Below are positions 36,280-49,598 of a stretch of 64,000 nt of DNA, one piece after another (position 1 is the stretch's first letter; the number at the start of each line of letters is the position of its first letter). Made by a program: the position numbers and the translations under genes. Source of the DNA: Voacanga thouarsii (taxonomy: Eukaryota > Streptophyta > Magnoliopsida > Gentianales > Apocynaceae); assembly GCA_026120185.1 (NCBI GenBank), contig JANUWF010002273.1, positions 665,001 to 729,000 on the forward strand. The letters are read 5' to 3'. Below the pieces are notes generated by a model. It was given only the letters and a program-made list of their open reading frames with translations. It made no database searches and had not been told where the DNA came from.

Positions 36280-37394
36280 TAAAAATAATTCATAGAGGGA
36301 TCATTAGAAATAGTATATTTAAAAACAAAATTAAACGAAATCTATTTATTATATATATTAGTTATTATAAATCAAGTGTAATATATATATATATATATAG
36401 AATTAGACAAATTTTGTTCACCAGCTATCTATATATCTGTAATATTACATTAATTGGAATAATATCTTATGTAAGTTAAGAAGGATGTTATGACAAAATT
36501 TGTAACTAATCAATTAAATTATAATTTATCGTGTACGCATTAAGTACAAATATATGAAGACGAATAATATATACTAATTTACGTGCCAAATCAATAATCC
36601 AACCACTATATGTGCTCATAAAGTTGAAACAAATTTGATGACCAAATTTGAAAATAATTTGGTGTATTTCACCACATTTTTTAGTATAATCTCTATATAA
36701 TAGTCAGAAAACCTAGCGCATTTATAAACTTAAGGATATCAAGTTAATGATCCGGCGATTAGATTTGTTAAAATCATTTAAAAACTATTATAACCAAATT
36801 CGAAAGTAATTAGATATATTTTATCACATAATCTAGCATAATCTCTATACAAAAGCCCAAAACCTTAATGCATTTATAAATATAAACATATCAAATTAAC
36901 GATCCAACTGTTAAATTTATTAAAATTATTAACAAAAATATTATGACCAAAATTAAAAATAATTAGATACATATTGAAGGATTTTGTTATAGTTGAAACC
37001 AAATACGAGGCCAGAACTGTCATATTAAGTGAAACAGAAATGATGGTTCAATAAACTGTGGTATTTGACTAAATAATTACAATAGTTTGAAACATGTCAT
37101 ATTTGTTCTACAGTAATATGAAGCTAAATTGTGAGTGAATACTATTATTAAAACCATCGTACGAATTAAAATAATACGACGGTTTCTTTTTATTATTATA
37201 TATGATTTACATAAATATGACGGTCATTTCTACCATCGTATTTGTTAAATTTAATATGATGATTTTACGAAAATTGTTGTATTTTGTTAATAAAATACAA
37301 TGGTTAAACAGTTGTCATATATAGTGCTTATTTTCGACAGTTTTGTAGCTGTTGTGTTTTGTGATGTCATATTTATCTTCTTCTTTTTTTAGTG
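36280..37394 (-). repeat. CACTA right terminal and subterminal region
   Basis: The plus strand ends TTTTTTTAGTG at 37394, giving CACTAAAAAAA on the minus strand. Over the last 220 bases, short motifs around ACGACGG, ACCATCGTA, GTTGTCATAT and ACAGTTGT recur in both orientations, the typical subterminal repeats that bind CACTA transposase. The rest is AT-rich with a short TA run at about 36379-36398. No exon was found here, so the TNP2 catalytic core has been lost. Confidence 0.7.
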
Positions 37395-38256
37395 ATAGCA
37401 ATAACTCTTTAATAAACGAATTCTTTACTAATAAAACATGAAACGTAAAATAAATAAGATACAAAAATTTAGCGTGCTTCAATCAAGTTAATTTATATCC
37501 ATGGACATAAAGGAGCAATTTTTGTTAATCAAATCAAAACATAAGTGTGTAAAAGAGCGGGAGCTCTCAAAAAAACTTTTTTTTTTCAAACAAAACCTTA
37601 AAAAAAAAAAAACCATCAAACAGTCTACATTTCTACTCAACTCTGTGACTACACATAAATACCAAAATAAGGCTCCTTTATTTTATATAGGACCCAAGAA
37701 ATAACAAATATTGATAACAAAGGTAATAATCAGTGTTTAATCTAAATTGAATTATAGTACAAAATAATAGGTAATTCAAACTAGCTAGTATTTTAAGCCC
37801 AATAGAGTTACAAAGCAAAACAAATTCTTCAATTTCTAAACCACAAAATGTAGTCAATTCTCATTGTTATGGATGGTTTGAAATGTCAAAATACATTTAA
37901 TCTACTATTATGGTATTGCAATTTGCAAATCGATCACTCCTTTCCTAGACTTTCTAATTCCTTATTCTATTTTTCCACTATTTTCAATTTTTTAATAGGT
38001 TAAAATTATTAAGACCGGACTTAACACTTTGCTTAATAGTCGGATGAAGCCAAGGCATTCAGCAACAAGATGACGACAAACTAAGAAGACTAAAAGAGAA
38101 TAGCCAAGTCTCACTTATTTCATTAATCCAAGAACTTAATGAAGAATCCAATGAATATACACTTGATACGAGAAGACCAGAAAGAAAAACACACTGCCAT
38201 TGAAGAATAATTAAATTCCGAAAAAAAACTGTTGTGGATTAAAAGTCTTGAAAAAT
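37395..38256. other. Intergenic flank between CACTA terminus and peroxidase
   Basis: AT-rich sequence with homopolymer runs and no supported gene. It contains the 3' flank of the peroxidase gene. The CACTA terminus is about 0.86 kb from the peroxidase stop codon. Confidence 0.6.
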
Positions 38257-39596
<1,340 letters not shown>

Positions 39597-39710
39597 GGAA
39601 AGTCTCATGAGTAACACCGAAAAATTCAATAGGTTTTCTTCCCAGTTGATGTCCTAGAGAGATGGAGATTCGAAGAAGATGATGGTGATAATGAAAGCTC
39701 AGTGCCACTC

Positions 39711-39718
39711 AATTTATA
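39711..39718 (-). promoter_or_regulatory. TATA box of the peroxidase gene
   Basis: TATAAATT on the minus strand, 115 bases upstream of the chosen ATG, with a CCAAT-like AGCCAATG about 35 bases further upstream. This would place transcription start near 39685. Confidence 0.65.
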
Positions 39719-42139
39719 GGCCTCTGAAGCATGAAAGTGATTCTTCGCATTGGCTACAGTCACTGGTGGCTGCTAGGAGTTACTGAGAATTTTCATGCAT
39801 TTCCATGCGGCTAATAATGTACTACAAGTCAGAAAGTTTACTTGTTGTTTTGTGGCTTTTCAACTTGGGGAGGTGCCAAGTTTACCAACTCCAAGCTTTG
39901 ACTGTGTTCAAATAAAGCGGCAGTTATTGTTGTGGGCTAACTCTCCACCCTTTTCTTTTTTTCTTTTCTTTTTCTTTTGTTCATTTTTTTAAATGGTACT
40001 TTATCATTTAAATTTTAAGCATAATTATTTAATCTATAAAATAAATAATTTGTTGGTTTCTTAATATAAAAGAAGTGTATTAAAATTTATTTAATATTTT
40101 TTTCATATAAACTAAGTTTTATTAAATTTAATGATTGGATGGCAAAGCTTGCAATTCACAGTTCAGTGGACAAATTGTAATTGGGAGCAGCAAAATGGAA
40201 AATTCCAATCCCCTGAAAAAAGGAAAATTATGATTAAAAGAAAAGTAAAAATGCAAATTAGAAACGAGGGTGAATGTATTTTCCACAGCAGTCCCTAATA
40301 GAAATATTATGTTATCATTTGGAACTTGGAAGTACGCGGGCATGAATTCACGTGGAAAAATAGAAACATCATTTGGAATAAGAGAAATTAATATATGACC
40401 CGATTCATCGTGGACAATATGTTTTAAATGTTGTGTCATATACAATAAAAATTGTACATTTTAAAAAAATATAAGAAATTTGACTGAATATGCTGCTTTA
40501 TATGATGATTTTATGTGGTCCTTTGCCACATATTGACCATGACCAAGGTGAATCAATAGAGACAATAGAAACACGTGTGTAGAATTTGCATGCAGCATTC
40601 TATCTCATCACGGCAAAAAAACAAAAAGTTTGGATAGGGTCAGATCCATGACTGGGTAATTTGTGTATAGAATTAAAATAATATTATATTATTAAAAATT
40701 AATTAATATACATGATTTATTTTGAACTATTTAATTTTCTTTTTTTAATTAAGACACATAAATTTAATATTTAAATGTTTTAATCATAGTCTTATAACAA
40801 GTTCATTTGTTCAACGTCATCCTATTAACACTGCTAACATATATAACTACAGACCACTTCTTTCTAATAATTGGATATTTGTTAGGATATTTGTTCAATG
40901 ATTACGTGCGTTAATGATTAGATTAGATTTTGTAAACGGCAAATAGAATGTGATACTTTTTTGTTTTAAAATAGATGGTTATTTAATTTTTTTATTTTAT
41001 TTTAAAATAGATGTTCTATTTTTCAATGTATTAATCATTAATATTTTTCTACTTTACTTCTATTTTAATATAATACAGGTGGGAGATAAAGAGAGTGATA
41101 GAGATATGAGTAATTAATTTGAAAAGAGAAGAATATTTATTAGGGTTATAATTGAAACTTTATATAAAAAATATCATTATTTGTATGCAAATAACTAAAT
41201 GAATATCCATTCTAAAATAGAGGGAATATCTTTTATATAGTAAAATTCTGTAAACACCCCATTCAATAGAATCAACTCGAAAACGTAGAGCAATCAAAGG
41301 TAAAGAAGAAGCATAGTCCGGCACTTCACCACACTGACTTTGACTGCATTGCTAATTGTTAGAAATTTCTAATCCTGCATGCCCATAATATTCCAACCCC
41401 TACTAACTAAGTTGGAATTTTCCTTGGCTTGAATAGTTTCATACTCTCTTCGTTACCACATTTTCATTCCCCCCGAATGGTTAGAAGCCGCAAGAAATTT
41501 CCTTGGCATGCATGGTTGCCATTCTACTTGTCTTTCCATAACACTCTTTCCTTCATATCCCATACTAGTTTTCGACTTTTCTTTACTGAAATAGTCTGAT
41601 GCACCCAAAAACTACACTTAAATTATACATTTTGATTAGTTTCACAATAGAATTCTATTGTAACTTTAAAAAATTATATATAGAATTATTACACTAAAAA
41701 AATAAGTTTAATAAGTATATATTTTGATAATGATTCTATAGTAATTTTTAGAAGTAACAATATATTTTAACCCAAAAAAAGAAAAAGGCTTTTTGACTAT
41801 CATGTTATCACTTATCATTTTAGTTGGAATTAAAGGAAAAGGTAGAACATTCATATATCATTTCCCCACCATTTTAACTTTTCTGAAAGAGGCACAATGA
41901 ATAAAAATAAATCATTGTAAAAATTTAATATTTATTTACAAATATATATTGGGTCGAATTTATAACTGAGTTAAATTTCTTCAAGTTCGAGCTAAATTCA
42001 AATAAAATTCGAACCTAACTTTTAAGTTCAAATTCAATTCTACTTGAGTTCACTTGAAGCTCGGTCGGTCCAATTAAATTGGGTTGAGTAGGTTGAACTT
42101 TGAAGTCGCATGAATGCAAACTCATTGACCATCTCACAG

Positions 42140-42795
42140 GGGTGTTCAGTTTTCATTTGAACCGAAAAATCGAATCAATCCTAATTTTACTTTTTAATTT
42201 GATTTTAATAAAATTTGGTTCGATATTAGAATTTAAATAGAAATTAGGCTTGATTTTTGAATTTTTAAAATAAAAAATTGAAAAACTAAATTATATTTTA
42301 AAATATATAATTAATATTAAAATGTTATTCATTAATTATTTATTTTTATAAATTATAATTTTTTAAAAAAAATCTGTTTGACTTCGACTATTTCAGTTTG
42401 ATTTTGTCTAAAATAAAACTATTAGTAATTGAGTTTAAGATCTTCAATTTTGTAATTTATATCCGTGATCATAACTTTCTACTAAAATATTTGGTCAAAA
42501 TCTTTAAAAAATTTAGACTTTAATTTATATTATATTTTATATTAGATTTAAATTGTAATTTATATTAAATTTTATTTGTTTAGACTTAATTTTATATTAA
42601 ATTAATAAATCTACTAAAAGAGATATTTAAATTCAGTTTAAAATCAAACCGAACTAAACCAAAAATATTTCAATTCGATTGTATCATTTTTCTTCAAATT
42701 TTGATTTGATTCGATTTTTAGAAAAAAAAACCAAAAAAAATTAAATTTCAAAACTAAAAATCAAACCAAAAATCAAATAAATACTCCTACCGTCT
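42140..42795. repeat. Possible degraded foldback/MITE-like inverted repeat
   Basis: The left end has GGTGTTCAG then AACCGAAAAATCGAATCAA and AAATTTGGTTCGA. The right end has the inverse words TTGATTTGATTCGATTTTTAG and AATCAAACCGAACTAAACC before TACTCCTACC. The arms are imperfect and no clear target duplication was found. It may instead be ordinary AT-rich repeat DNA. Confidence 0.35.
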
Positions 42796-42899
42796 TACTT
42801 CGTAATAAGGTAAAGTAAAGTAAAATAAGGTGGTAGACGACAGTCAAATCAAATCTTTTCAAACATATTTTTATATCTTAAATGTGAAGAGGGTTTTTT

Positions 42900-43073
42900 T
42901 GTGGTTGGGCTAATGTACGTAATTAAGAAAAAGATTTTTTGTATATATCTTTATATTATGTCTTGTATTGTATCTTTGAAGTGAGTTTGTTTTTTTGTTA
43001 TCAAGATATTATTATCCATCTGTGTAACTCTTTCTTTTTTTATGAATGAAATTCTTATTTAGTAAAAAAAAAA
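42900..43073 (+). mobile_element. Possible LINE 3' tail remnant
   Basis: A T-rich stretch with TGTATTGTATCTTTG and ATGAATGAAATTCTTATTTAG ends in a run of A (about 43062-43072), the style of plant LINE 3' ends. There is no ORF. A weaker lookalike ends at about 51010. Confidence 0.35.
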
Positions 43074-44395
43074 TCTTAAATGTGAATAATATTCAATTGA
43101 GGACCGCAGAGTATAGACAAGTTGAAAGAAAACCTTCCCTCCAAAGAAAAAATGTTAAAACAAATTAAGCAGTACAATAATATATAGCCAATCCCTGCAC
43201 AACTTCCGCAATGCTAACAATGCCAACGGCCATGGACGTAATCTCATCATCCATTCACTTCGTTGAAGTTATTATTATTATTTTTATATATATAAACACA
43301 CCAAACTCAAATTTTATTGCCTGGTAAAAAGAAAAAAAAAAACTTTTATTCTAATTAATAAGGCTTTTTGTCTAATTTATAGGGCTATTCGCATTTTGGT
43401 TTAGTGTGATTTTATTTTATTTTTTCCAAACTAAAATAATACATCAAATCCACCTAAAACTTCAAACCATTATGTTCGATTTAAGTCTCGGTTAAATCTC
43501 AATATTTAAATATTAAATTTTAAAAATTAAAATTTAAAATTTTGAATCTAAAAGTTGAATTACTTATAATTTATTTTTACGCTATATCTTATTACAATTT
43601 AAATTAAATAAAAATAATAATTAGATGAATATATAATATATTTAAATTTTAATTATTTTACTTAAAATTTATAATAAAAATGTAATACATCTAATTAATT
43701 AAGTGATGTCAAGAATTTTTTATCAAATACATTTAATATTATTCGTCATCAAATACATTTAATTTAAATAAATACTTTAATTTTAAATACTTAATTAAAT
43801 TATCAAATAAACCCTAATATTATTTTATGCAATTAAATTTTTTATTATAGATGTGATTATAAATATATGTTAACACTACTAATAAGTATTTAATATAAGT
43901 AATACTATTATCAACATTACTTAAATACGATCACATTTGCATGTTAAGTGATTAAACTTATATGTTAACAACACTTAATTATAAGTTTTCAATTACAAAA
44001 TCTCCTAATAAGGATACGTTGATGATATCCAATGTATCATGTGTGCAATATATTTAAGTATTAGATTAAATTTATAGATAATTACAAATTATTTTTAGAT
44101 TATAAAATTATATCCAATGTATCATGTGTGAATTGGGAAGTTAATACGACTTAACAACTTAAATTAAATCTTACGATCCCTATGATAGTTTAAATTCACG
44201 CCATTACATTCCTACTACGAACTTCTAAAAATTTCAAATTCAATTCATGTCATTACCTTTCTATCTTATAACACCAGTGATACTTTTAAAAGTCAAGAAT
44301 TAAGCGATAAAAGAAGATTTATCAAACCCTTAAATACAGAGACCTACACAACATGACAAAAGTTTAATCACTAAATCTTTTGCAATCAAAACATA

Positions 44396-44587
44396 ACAAA
44401 GAACACAATCAAAGCCTCTCCTATACGAGGTTGATTATACTAATCGTATTGCAGTAGCAAATGGCAAGAAAAATACTAGTGGCCCAAAGGATTGGAGATG
44501 CAACTACTGTAAGTTTCCCTTATTCAATTCATACACTAGGATTTATTATCACTTTTTTAGGACTCTAGTTGGAAAGAAGGCCGAAAT
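44396..44587 (+). pseudogene. BED-type zinc-finger fragment (hAT-like or domesticated transposase)
   Basis: An open plus-strand frame without a usable ATG reads KPLLYEVDYTNRIAVANG, then KDWRCNYCKFPLFNSYTRI, then YYHFFRTLVGKKAEIT. The C-x2-C ... SYTRI-x2-H pattern is the BED zinc finger seen at the N-terminus of hAT transposases and related plant DNA-binding proteins. The frame runs straight into the CACTA-like terminus at 44588. A TAA precedes it at about 44393-44398. Only one finger remains; whether it was a host gene or a transposon cannot be told. Confidence 0.5.
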
Positions 44588-45230
44588 CACTACCAAAAAA
44601 ATAGGGTTTGACAACGCTAAAGAAAATGTGATGAATTAATCCAAAACTATAGCAAATACGTTTTCATTACAAAAAGGCCATAGTTTTCGTGGTGTTGACG
44701 TTGCGGCCGTTGCAAAAAATTAGCTACTGTTGTATAACTATAAGTAATATTTTTTATTATAGATTAACCACAATTTTATAACTGTTGTAAATAAAATATA
44801 ATATTTATGCATGATCTTTTTACCACAATTTTTTCCAATAGTTAATAACCATGGACAAATATTATAACTTTTTATAACTGTTTTTTCAACATTTTCACAA
44901 CTGTAGCAAATATCATTTGTTACAATTAAATTTTCGTTCAAATTAGAACTTTTGGTTGGTCACAACTCTTTTTTAAATTGACATAACCGTGAGCAATGTC
45001 CATTTACTATAGTTTCCTTCTTGTTGCAATTAAAACTTTTTGCAATGGAATTCTCAATATTAGAAAAAATCATTTGTCACAATTTTATAACAATTTTTTT
45101 GTATTGTTATATATTAACCTTGTTCGCCACAAAATGCAAATCCATAGTGATATTATATTTATTCTAATAACTTTATTTGAAATTATACATCCTAAACGAA
45201 AAACTATAGTGAAACATTAAATTATTTTTT
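44588..45230 (+). mobile_element. Terminus of a second CACTA-like element with subterminal repeats
   Basis: It begins CACTACCAAAAAAATAGGG, a plausible CACTA terminal inverted repeat. About 600 bases of subterminal repeats follow, built on CACAATTTTATAACTGTTGT and variants in both orientations (44764-44790, 44820-44850, 44890-44915, 45075-45110). No transposase was seen. The matching right terminus was not found before 51000, so the far end is lost or diverged. It is a different family from the element ending at 37394. Confidence 0.6.
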
Positions 45231-46916
45231 TTCTCTACTTTATTAACAATATCATCATCTAATACACATATAGAACCATGAAAAGCTCCAATATTAATAA
45301 TCAACTATCATCTATTGATTGAACACTGAAAATGCCATCTCGAGTCATCATAACTCAATATAAACAAAAAAAAAAAAAACTAAACAGAGTGATAAGTAAC
45401 ATTAATCTAACCATTGATATTAATTCAAAATGCTCCAAAAAAATCACAATTCTAAGCATGACATCCATCAGAACTTATAAAAATTCATTGAGGACAAAAA
45501 CCAATACCATAGTTCAATAAACCTTCAACCACATCTTCTTTCATCATGTTACTAAGAAAAAAAAGGACAAAATTACTTCTCAATAAAGCTTCTAAAACCT
45601 ATTTTTTTCATCCAATATAAATTAAACTCATTACTAATCATTCACAAAAAACTGCAGAAAATGAGTTGTTTTTAAGCAAGAACATACAAAGAGAAGCAGA
45701 AAGCTTAAAGTGAGATTAGAACATGCAATAATGAGCACCTAGAATTCCAACTTCAATTGCAATTCAAGAATAAACAGTAATCAAATTCAACAAAAATTTT
45801 TAGTTTCCTCAAGCTTGAATTTCTATTGCTCACATCCTTTGCTGCCTTCGCCATAGTCAATCAAAATGAATAAGGAATAACAAAAATTCTCACTTAAAAT
45901 TTAGCTATCCATATAATAATTATCATTGAAGCTAAAAGGAACAGATATTCAAGTAATGGAAGGATACATTGCTTAGAATTAATGAAAAATAACATGAAAA
46001 TGAGATTTCAATGAGAGCTAATGGAGAAAATGAAAAATAGGATAGAGTAGAAGACAAACTATGACAATATATCAATTGTGAAATGTGATTAATACAAAAT
46101 TGCAGAAGACAAAACAATGACAGAGCATAAAATTACACAAATAAAAAATCAAACGAGTAGACGCAGGAATAAGTGAAATACCAAAAAAGAAACATGTTTT
46201 GGATAGCAGCCTTTGGTGTTGAGATATAGAATAGTTGAAATTCAAACAATAAAAGAAATTTCCAAACATTTATAGAATAGTTGTCTAGGTCACATATATT
46301 CTTTTCCAAATTAATCTGTACATGTTGAAACAGCTGCACTAGTTTTTGCATGCACTCGACAAAAAGCTAATAACTTTCACAAAATCGCATGATCTAATAA
46401 ATCATACTACAATCCAACAGTGCCAAATCAGCACAGAGCTTGTTAGCAACTCTTATTACCTTCCAATCTAATGTCATTAGCCTTGTTTTAACTACCAACA
46501 CTGCGCGTGGTTTTCTGTTCTAACGGATACAGATTCAGAATTAGTTTATGTTCGCACGAACAAAATCCATAGCTTCAAGAATCGTACCCCAGTATAGACA
46601 AATCACTATGATGTTGGCAATATAACTACATGGAATCCTAAAAGACAATAATCCTTGTTTCTTTGTTCAACTGGGGAATATTTTGTTACATATCTAAGTT
46701 GATATGAGTGCACGGAAATTTTATAACTGACAAAAGCTTAATAAACCTCAAATTCAAAGCAAAATAGAAACGAAAAATAAAGAGAGGAACTTACCTTGAC
46801 AAAGGAGGAGCAAAAGAACTCTTCAAATTAAGAAGCCCTAATCTGATGTTTCGATTACGTTAGACCACCTAAGAAGAAGAAGATGAACGACTAACACAAT
46901 ATAAAAATAAAATAAA
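45231..46916. other. Interior of the CACTA-like element, no ORF; exon-like piece near 46780-46870
   Basis: AT-rich with no coding region. On the minus strand 46870-46797 reads like a 5' leader exon ending CTTTGTCAAG followed by GTAAGT. This is only a splice-site resemblance. Confidence 0.4.
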
Positions 46917-49598
46917 ATAATTATATCCAACTAACTGAAAAGTAGAGGAAAGTTTTAAAATTTGCATGTTTCATATTTGTTTCAATAGGTAAGTTAGCGG
47001 AGCAAACAAAAGAAACTGAAGTAACAGAAGTCAGCACAGTAGGAGGTTATTAGTAGGTTAGTAGTAAAACTCTAAAATATGAAAACTTTACCCATGAATA
47101 AACAACTAATTCTGGAATCACCCAGTGGCACTACCATTGATAGCAATCACACATACTGCTATCTCAGAACAGTAAAAGGACAAAATACCATTAGGAAATG
47201 AGAAAACTAAATCAATTTAAATGAAACTTTAACTAAACCACTAAGCTACCAGATGGCAGACCATTACATATTTAGCAACAAGAGCACGCGCCATTTCCAA
47301 ATTTGCAAGCTCCACATATTACAAATCTTAAGTGTGGTTAACCCATAAGATTTTCAAGCAGAAGGTGGTTAATTGCTTAATTATGTTATTTATGATTGCC
47401 AATGCTATAAATAACTAAAAGTTACTACACTACTAAAGAGTCGCAGAGATACCTAAAAGGAGCGGTGAATCATATCTATGACTCTTCAGACCTACAGAAA
47501 CCATACAACCCTTACCTCTATTTAATGCATTCATAACTTTTTGGAGGAACATAATATGACAGTTAAATAAGTTATGCCTTCTAGTAGCAGACTTCAATCA
47601 ATGGAAGGCAAAAAAAGTTATAATAGACCATCTAGTATTTTTCTCTGGAGATGTTATTTCAGTCATTATCGTCTTTTGGAAGTTGTATTTTCCATGAATA
47701 GAATCCACAACAGGAAAAAGGAACAAATTGAAGTTCAAAAGCAAATAAATGCTTCCTAGTATTCGTTACATAATTCTTTTTTGGGACAAATTTCATTTAA
47801 GCTTCAGGTGACATGTTTTTTAGAGATCAGCTAGGTTAACAAATTGTATTCAGAATAGTCCCTAGGGGAAACCTCACACTAACATAAGATCCACAAATGA
47901 ATGTTATAGCATCAAGGATTTACTTGTTTCTTGTAAAACCCAATAAATCAGAAATAATTGGATAGTTAAAAGATCTTTTTTTTTTTAGCCGCTCATTTCC
48001 TTCTTCCATTTGAAGACAGAAGATTTAGTTGACAAAGAATTCCTTAAGCCTTTTCAATTCAAATGCTAATCAATACAAAAACAATTTATAAATATCAGAA
48101 TGAGTTCCATAAGCAACAAAGGATTTGAAATTCCACTTCAGATTTTCACTCATTCAGCCTTAACGTATAACTAAGGATTAGAAAACAGATAGCAGGAAAG
48201 CCATTTGCAAATACATGCAAATCTAAAAATACAGTGAAACCCAGCCATAGATGATGAAAAAAAAAAAGAAATGAGCTTTGGAAAAAGAAATAAAATGCAA
48301 CCTGATTATTTCCAACTAGACTGAAAAGTAAAGAAAGTTTTAAAATTTCCTCTAACTAAACCAACCAAACCACTCAGCTACCAGATGGCAGACCATTACA
48401 TATTTAGCAACATAAGCATGCACCATTTCCAAATTTTCAGCCTCCACATATTACAAATCTTATGAGTGGTCGACCCATAAGATTTTCAAGCAGAAGGTAC
48501 TGCTTAATCATGTTATTTATGTTTGTCAATGCTATAAATAACTAATAAGTTGCTACACTACTTAACAGTCGCAGAGATACCTAATAGGAACGGTGAATCA
48601 TATCTATGACTCTTCAGACCTACAGAAACCATACAGCCCTCCCCTCTGTTTAATGCATTCATAACTTTTTGGAGGACCATAATATGACAGTTAAATAAGT
48701 TGTCTTCTAGTAGCACACTTGAATCTATGGAAGGCAAAAAAAGTTATAATTGACCAACTAGTATTTTTCTCTAGAGATGTTATTTTAGTCCTTACCATTT
48801 TTTGAAATTTGTGTTTTCCATGAATAGAATCCACAACAGGAAAAAGGGAAAAATTGAAGTTCAAAAGTAAATAAATGCTTCCTAGCATTCATTGGATATT
48901 TCTTTTTTGGGACAAATTTCTTTTAAGCTTCAGGTGACAGGTTTTTGGAGCTTGGCTGGGCTAACAAATTGTATTCAGAATAGTCCCTAGGAGAAACCTC
49001 ACACTAACATAAGATCCACAAATGAATGCTATAGCATCAAGGATTTACTTGTTTCCTATAAAACCTAATAACTCAGAAATCCTTGGATAGTTAACAGATC
49101 TTCTTTTTTTTTTGCCACTCATTTGCTTGTTCCATTTGAAGACAGAAGATATAGGTGACAAAGAATTCATCAGCCTTCTCAATTCGAAAGTTGATCAATA
49201 CAGAAACAATTTATAAAAATCAGATTGAATTCCATAAGCAACAAAGGATCTGAAATCCCACTTCAAATTTTCACTCATTCAGCCTTAACCTATAACAAAT
49301 AATTACAAAACAAAGAGTAGGGAAACCATTTGCAAACACATGCAAATATAAAAACACAATGAAACCCAGCCATAGATGATAAAAAAAAAAGAAATTAGCT
49401 TTGGAAAAAGAAAGAAAATGCAACCTGATTATATCAAACTGGACTGAAAAAGTAGAGGAAAGTTTTAAAATTTTCTCTAACTAAACCACCCAAACCACTC
49501 AACTACCAGACGGTAGACCATTCATATTTTGCAACATCAGCACGGACCATTTCCAAATTTGCAAGCTCCACATATTACAAATCTTATGAGTGGCCGAC
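46917..49598. repeat. Tandem array of a 1.12-kb unit (about 2.3 copies)
   Basis: Copies start at 46917, 48301 and 49423. Landmarks such as ACCAGATGGCAGACCATTAC (47248, 48380, and a variant at 49505), ATGACTCTTCAGACCTACAG and CATGAATAGAATCCACAAC recur about 1.13 kb apart. The first copy holds about 260 extra bases (about 46967-47220); the third stops after about 175 bases. Divergence is visible but modest. No protein is encoded. Confidence 0.9.

Larger units (their letters stand above)
6387..37394 (-). mobile_element. CACTA (En/Spm) DNA transposon, shattered by nested retrotransposons
   Basis: Five separated blocks of minus-strand CACTA coding sequence (36270-35648, 21200-20720, 17490-17242, 17150-16151 and 6676-6387) are collinear with one TNP2-like gene followed by a Ptta-type gene. 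The right terminus is CACTA when read on the minus strand (plus TAGTG, 37390-37394), preceded by subterminal repeats. The left terminus is outside the window because the Tekay-like element sits in the way. Everything else in the interval is inserted retrotransposon. The catalytic TNP2 domain is missing: only about 1.1 kb separates the first recognised exon from the terminus, so the element was probably already a deletion derivative. Confidence 0.85.
39800..44395. other. Long AT-rich intergenic region, no gene supported
   Basis: Upstream of the peroxidase. Only short random open frames were found. It includes a possible foldback repeat (42140-42795) and a LINE-like tail (about 42900-43073); the rest is AT-rich with poly-A/T runs. 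Confidence 0.55.

Noticed and set aside
39597..39629. Upstream in-frame ATGs as the peroxidase start
   Set aside because: They would precede the signal peptide with extra residues; the ATG at 39596 has a better context and family-like N-terminus. Not excluded.
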